A program made the position numbers and the translations under genes. Positions 60,711 to 64,000 of a stretch of DNA of 64,000 bases are shown here, one piece after another. The stretch's first letter is position 1. Every line of letters starts with the position of its first letter. The notes under the pieces were generated by a model. The model worked only from the letters and a program-made list of their open reading frames with translations, was not told the origin of the DNA and did not search any database. This DNA is from Saccharomyces uvarum (Eukaryota; Ascomycota; Saccharomycetes; Saccharomycetales; Saccharomycetaceae). The DNA lies in contig OX365939.1 of NCBI GenBank assembly GCA_947243795.1, positions 475,001 to 539,000 of the forward strand. Reading direction: 5' to 3'.

Positions 60711-61158
60711 ATACAGGTGTAAATCCGCCTACTTGGGGTGACCATAAGCGCATGTTTGAAAGCGTCTATTACATGGCCCACCTGCCGCGGTCCGATAACG
60801 CCGGCTGCGAGCAGGTGCAAATACTCAGGCGATATCGCAGGGATGCGACCATCTAAAGATAGATAGATGGTCGGACGTGGGCTGTATCCATGGGTACAGA
60901 CACAGGCACATGGCAACGGGCCTCGATGCTTATCGACGTGCCCCAGCCAGACCCGTCTGTGCCATCATTGTGCACCGGTAAAACATGCATCTCCACCTGC
61001 TCAACTAAACAAGAGCGCCCACAGGGGCCATGGCGCAAGGGGCCATAGCTCAACATGGTACAACGCAGGCCAGCGAAGCATAACGTAGTAGTACGGTATG
61101 GGATGGCATGACAGGGTGCATTTGTAGTCTAGTTGTACAAGCTTGCTGTAGATGTGAC

Positions 61159-61187
61159 GGGTAATTGTGCCCTTGGCACAATTACCC
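61159..61187. repeat. Perfect 13-bp inverted repeat, 3-base loop
   Basis: GGGTAATTGTGCC and its exact reverse complement GGCACAATTACCC flank CTT. With the preceding C, CGGGTAA (61158-61164) is a full Reb1 core. The palindrome is 262-290 bases before ENT2. Confidence 0.9.
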
Positions 61188-61448
61188 TGCGGTGAAGGGT
61201 GAAAAGGAAAAAACAAACATTGAAAAATTGAGAAGGATCTAGTAGTGTTAGACCCTCGTAGGGGATGGAGGCAGGCTCTGTCTTGGTAGATTGTAGAGCC
61301 GTATCGAAGCGTCTATTTGCTTTTTTCTGAGTGCGAAAATAGGCTTTTGCTGCATTTGAGTTCCATTCTTTTCTCTTTTCTGTTAGTTGTGCAACACCAC
61401 ACTATCTCTGTTTGACAACCCCTATTAAGCGTATCTGTTTTGTGAGCA

Positions 61449-63317
61449 ATGTCGAAACAGTTTGTTCGTTCTGCAAAGAACATGGTGAAGGGCTACTCGT
61501 CCACGCAGGTGCTTGTGAGAGACGCCACGGCGAACGACCCGAGAACCCCGTCGATAGACACTCTTGACGATTTGGCACAGAGGTCTTACGATTCCGTGGA
61601 CTTCTTTGAGATCATGGACATGTTGGACAAGAGGCTGAACGACAAGGGCAAGTACTGGAGACACGTGGCTAAGTCGCTGACCGTTCTGGACTATCTTGTT
61701 CGCTTCGGTAGTGAGAACTGCGTTCTCTGGTGCAGGGAGAACTTCTATGTCATCAAGACCTTGAGGGAGTTTAGACACGAAAACGAGTCCGGATTCGACG
61801 AGGGCCAGATAATCAGGGTCAAGGCCAAGGAACTGGTCTCGCTGCTGAATGACGACGAAAGATTGCGGGAGGAGAGAACGATGAATACAAGGAACAGAAG
61901 GGCCAATAAGGCTGCCAGGCCAACTCCAACTCCAAGACCAAGAAGGCAAAGAACGAGAAGTAACCCGTACGACTCTCCCCCCACTTACCAGAATGATCTG
62001 GAAAAGGCCCTAGAAGAGAGCAGAATAACCGCTCAAGAGGACGAACTACGCAGAAATGAAATAGCTCAGTACGACGATGACGACCCTGATTTCCAAGCCG
62101 CTTTGCAATTGAGCAAAGAGGAAGAGGAGTTGAAGCAACTGCAAGAACTACAAAGACAGCAACAGTCTCAGTCCCAGGTGCAAATCCCCTCACAACAACA
62201 AGCAGCATACTATGATATTTTTGGTAACCCAATATCACAGGATGAGTACTTACAGTACCAGTACCAACAAGACCAGGAGCAGGCAATGGCGCAACAAAGG
62301 TGGTTGGACCAGCAGCAAGAACAACAACAGTTAGCCGAACAACAGTACTTCCAACAAGAGCAACAAGCCGCGGCTGCTGCCTTGCAACAACAACAAACCG
62401 CTGCCAACATGCAGCAGCAACAACAGCAACAGCAGCAACAGCAGCCCGCTAATTTCCAACAAGCTTTGCCGACAGGTTCCAATAATCCATTCTCCATGGA
62501 CAATCTGGAAAGGCAAAAGCAGGAGCAACAACATGCCCAGTTACAGAGACAACAAGAGGAAGCCAGACAACAACAAGAGCAACTGAAATTGCAGCAACTA
62601 CAAAGACAGCAACAAGAGCAGGCCCAGTTGCAGCAGCAAAGACAACAGCAAGAGGCTCAGTTGCAGCAGCAAAGGCTACAACAAGAGGCTCAGTTACAAC
62701 AGCAAAGACAACAGCAAGAGGCTCAGTTACAACAGCAACAGCAACAACCCTTGACACAAACAAGAACAGGCAACCAGTCCATATCAGATAAATATAACGA
62801 CTTGAACGTTTTGCTGGCAACCGGCACTGGTGCAGACACTTTTGGTAACACAGGAGAATCGCGTATTCCTGCCCAACACACCAAAACGGGCACTTTTATA
62901 AATTCTCAAGGTACCGGGTACAAACAGGTTGTCAATGAACCCAAGAACAACCCATTTTTGAGCAGCCAATACACCGGTTTACCAAGCACAAGCATCGTGC
63001 CCACACAAACAGGTTATGGGTTTGGAAACCAACCACCAAATCCAGGCATGAACTCCCCCCCACAAAACTCTGCTAACGTGAACTACTCTCAACCTCAACA
63101 ACCTCAACAACCGCAACAACAACAACCACAGTTTACTCAGAATTACCAACAACAGCAACCACAGTACACTCAAAACTACCAACAGCAACCGCAATACGCG
63201 CAAAACTACCAACAGGCTCCTCTACAACAACAACAACAACAGCCACAGCAGCAGCCACAGCAGCAACAACAGCAGGGATATGCCCCCGACCAAGGTATAA
63301 GTTTAATTGATCTTTGA
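61449..63317 (+). CDS. ENT2: Ent2, epsin endocytic adaptor
   Basis: A 622-residue epsin (613 recalled). Ent2 binds PtdIns(4,5)P2, ubiquitinated cargo and clathrin at endocytic sites. The ENTH domain occupies about 1-150 (SAKNMVKGYSSTQVLVRDAT and WRHVAKSLTVLDYLVRFGSE). Two ubiquitin-interacting motifs follow at about 183-200 (LEKALEESRIT) and 212-230 (FQAALQLSKEEEELK). Two NPF motifs (about 346 and 500) bind EH domains of Pan1 and Ede1, and the last residues, LIDL, are a clathrin box. Long Gln-rich segments (about 285-440 and 540-615) include tandem repeats. These repeats make the protein's length likely to vary. Confidence 0.97.
   Translation: MSKQFVRSAKNMVKGYSSTQVLVRDATANDPRTPSIDTLDDLAQRSYDSVDFFEIMDMLDKRLNDKGKYWRHVAKSLTVLDYLVRFGSENCVLWCRENFYVIKTLREFRHENESGFDEGQIIRVKAKELVSLLNDDERLREERTMNTRNRRANKAARPTPTPRPRRQRTRSNPYDSPPTYQNDLEKALEESRITAQEDELRRNEIAQYDDDDPDFQAALQLSKEEEELKQLQELQRQQQSQSQVQIPSQQQAAYYDIFGNPISQDEYLQYQYQQDQEQAMAQQRWLDQQQEQQQLAEQQYFQQEQQAAAAALQQQQTAANMQQQQQQQQQQQPANFQQALPTGSNNPFSMDNLERQKQEQQHAQLQRQQEEARQQQEQLKLQQLQRQQQEQAQLQQQRQQQEAQLQQQRLQQEAQLQQQRQQQEAQLQQQQQQPLTQTRTGNQSISDKYNDLNVLLATGTGADTFGNTGESRIPAQHTKTGTFINSQGTGYKQVVNEPKNNPFLSSQYTGLPSTSIVPTQTGYGFGNQPPNPGMNSPPQNSANVNYSQPQQPQQPQQQQPQFTQNYQQQQPQYTQNYQQQPQYAQNYQQAPLQQQQQQPQQQPQQQQQQGYAPDQGISLIDL
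62613..62747 (+). repeat. 33-bp minisatellite in ENT2
   Basis: Four consecutive coding units of QEAQLQQQRQQ type; the first carries one extra codon. Units differ by a few third-position changes and one Arg/Leu exchange. A second coding repeat of NYQQQ-P-Q type lies at about 63123-63212. Confidence 0.85.
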
Positions 63318-63650
63318 TGTCATATTATATACACTTTTTTGTTGTAGATACATATACATATATACGAGCAGCCTCCTTAGGTATGGAGGAAACGTAAAAG
63401 AAAAGAGAAAGCACACTTAGCAGAGGGAGCCTCACTTCTTCTCCAAGGGCTTTTCTTTTCTACTGCCGTCAATCTAATATACCTTCTTGGCGCTTCTTCG
63501 GAAAAAGTTAACAACGGGCTTACTTTAACGGCAAATTACAATAGTTACGTAAAACACACACATGTCCCAAGAATGGAAAGGGAGCTGTCCATCTGAAAGT
63601 TGCCTACCATTGCTAATCTGCGGTCTCATACAAGATACACCAACCAAACC
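63318..63650. other. ENT2-HRD3 spacer
   Basis: A 333-base spacer with TATA-rich ENT2 3' DNA and TTACGTAA at 63545-63552, a palindrome of the Yap/CREB-like type about 100 bases before HRD3. No unfolded-protein response element was recognised. Confidence 0.5.
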
Positions 63651-64000
63651 ATGATAACGCTTTTATCGTACTTGTGCGCGATATGCCACGCAGTACTATT
63701 AATAAGGGCTGATTCGGTAGCGGATCCTTGGCCTGAAGCGCAAAATTTACTATCAAGCATACCGAAGTCCAGAGACCCCATGAAAGAAGCTGCCATGGAA
63801 TCCAACATTGATGAATTTGTTGGGTTCTACGTACCGATGGATTATTCTCCACGTAACGAGGAAAAAAACTATCAATACGTTTGGCAAAACGAAATCACAG
63901 ATTTCCAACATCAAATCTATGACTTGCTGGTGCAGTCTAGTGAACAGTTCAACAACTCAGATGCAACATACACTCTTAGCCAAATCCATCTTTGGAACCA
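63651..64000 (+). CDS. HRD3: Hrd3, ER-associated degradation ubiquitin ligase subunit (5' part only)
   Basis: The first 116 codons of HRD3, cut by the window end. [20 protein letters not shown] is a signal peptide. The following [13 protein letters not shown]-like block and [20 protein letters not shown] match S. cerevisiae Hrd3, an 833-residue ER membrane protein with luminal Sel1 repeats that receives misfolded glycoproteins and stabilises the ligase Hrd1. The repeats and the C-terminal anchor lie beyond the window. The ATG at 63651 aligns with the known start. An N-glycosylation site (NNSD) is present near residue 98. Confidence 0.93.
   Translation, partial: MITLLSYLCAICHAVLLIRADSVADPWPEAQNLLSSIPKSRDPMKEAAMESNIDEFVGFYVPMDYSPRNEEKNYQYVWQNEITDFQHQIYDLLVQSSEQFNNSDATYTLSQIHLWN

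Larger units (their letters stand above)
60526..61448. other. HMX1/ENT2 divergent promoter with hairpins
   Basis: A 923-base, GC-rich spacer. Aft1-type sites face HMX1 (60703-60710 and 61114-61120). A 9-base inverted repeat lies at 60846-60873 and a perfect 13-base one with an embedded Reb1 site at 61159-61187. AGGGGCCAT is directly repeated near 61022 and 61038. No gene was supported; short frames here are compositional. Confidence 0.6.

Overview
This is ordinary nuclear DNA of a budding yeast in the genus Saccharomyces. Gene content, order and orientation match the right arm of S. cerevisiae chromosome XII from YLR164W (SHH4) to the start of YLR207W (HRD3), judged from memory. The proteins are close to S. 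cerevisiae but not identical: Rps31 has Arg at residue 92 where I recall Lys, and Emg1, Swi6, Vta1 and Pba1 carry many substitutions. I read it as a non-cerevisiae member of the genus and cannot say which. Two genes are spliced with yeast signals: RPL37A (GTATGT, TACTAAC) and PBA1 (GTATGT, GACTAAC). I saw no tRNA, snoRNA, transposon, LTR, centromere or CRISPR-like array.

Layout. 0-9 kb: SHH4, PUS5, SEC10, the ubiquitin-S31 fusion RPS31, UPS2, APS1, DPH5. 9-24 kb: TAG1 (YLR173W), IDP2, CBF5, RFX1, a PSP1-like gene (YLR177W), the tandem PEBP paralogues TFS1 and YLR179C, SAM1, VTA1. 24-45 kb: SWI6, TOS4, RPL37A, EMG1, SKG3, MDL1, ATG26, MMR1, PEX13. 45-64 kb: HCR1, UPS1, NCW2, NMT1, PWP1, NOP56, PBA1, YKE2, COQ9, MSS51, COX24, HMX1, ENT2 and the first 350 bases of HRD3, which runs off the edge. 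Every start was set at an ATG; several reading frames stay open upstream of it without another ATG (EMG1, SWI6, MMR1).

Functional threads. Ribosome synthesis: RPS31, RPL37A, CBF5, EMG1, PWP1, NOP56 and HCR1; CBF5, PWP1 and NOP56 have PAC and RRPE promoter motifs. Mitochondria: SHH4, PUS5, UPS2, MDL1, UPS1, COQ9, MSS51 and COX24; MSS51 and COX24, both needed for Cox1 production, are divergent neighbours. G1/S control: SWI6 lies next to its target class member TOS4, whose promoter holds three SCB-type sites. Membrane traffic: SEC10, APS1, VTA1, ENT2, MMR1. Candidate regulatory sites were found for RFX1 (X-box), IDP2 (CSRE), SAM1 (Met31/32), PEX13 (oleate response element) and HMX1 (Aft1).

I found no sign of an undescribed system. 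The least explained features are long perfect inverted repeats in two GC-rich divergent promoters (RFX1/YLR177W and HMX1/ENT2) and the open 5' leaders of EMG1 and MMR1.
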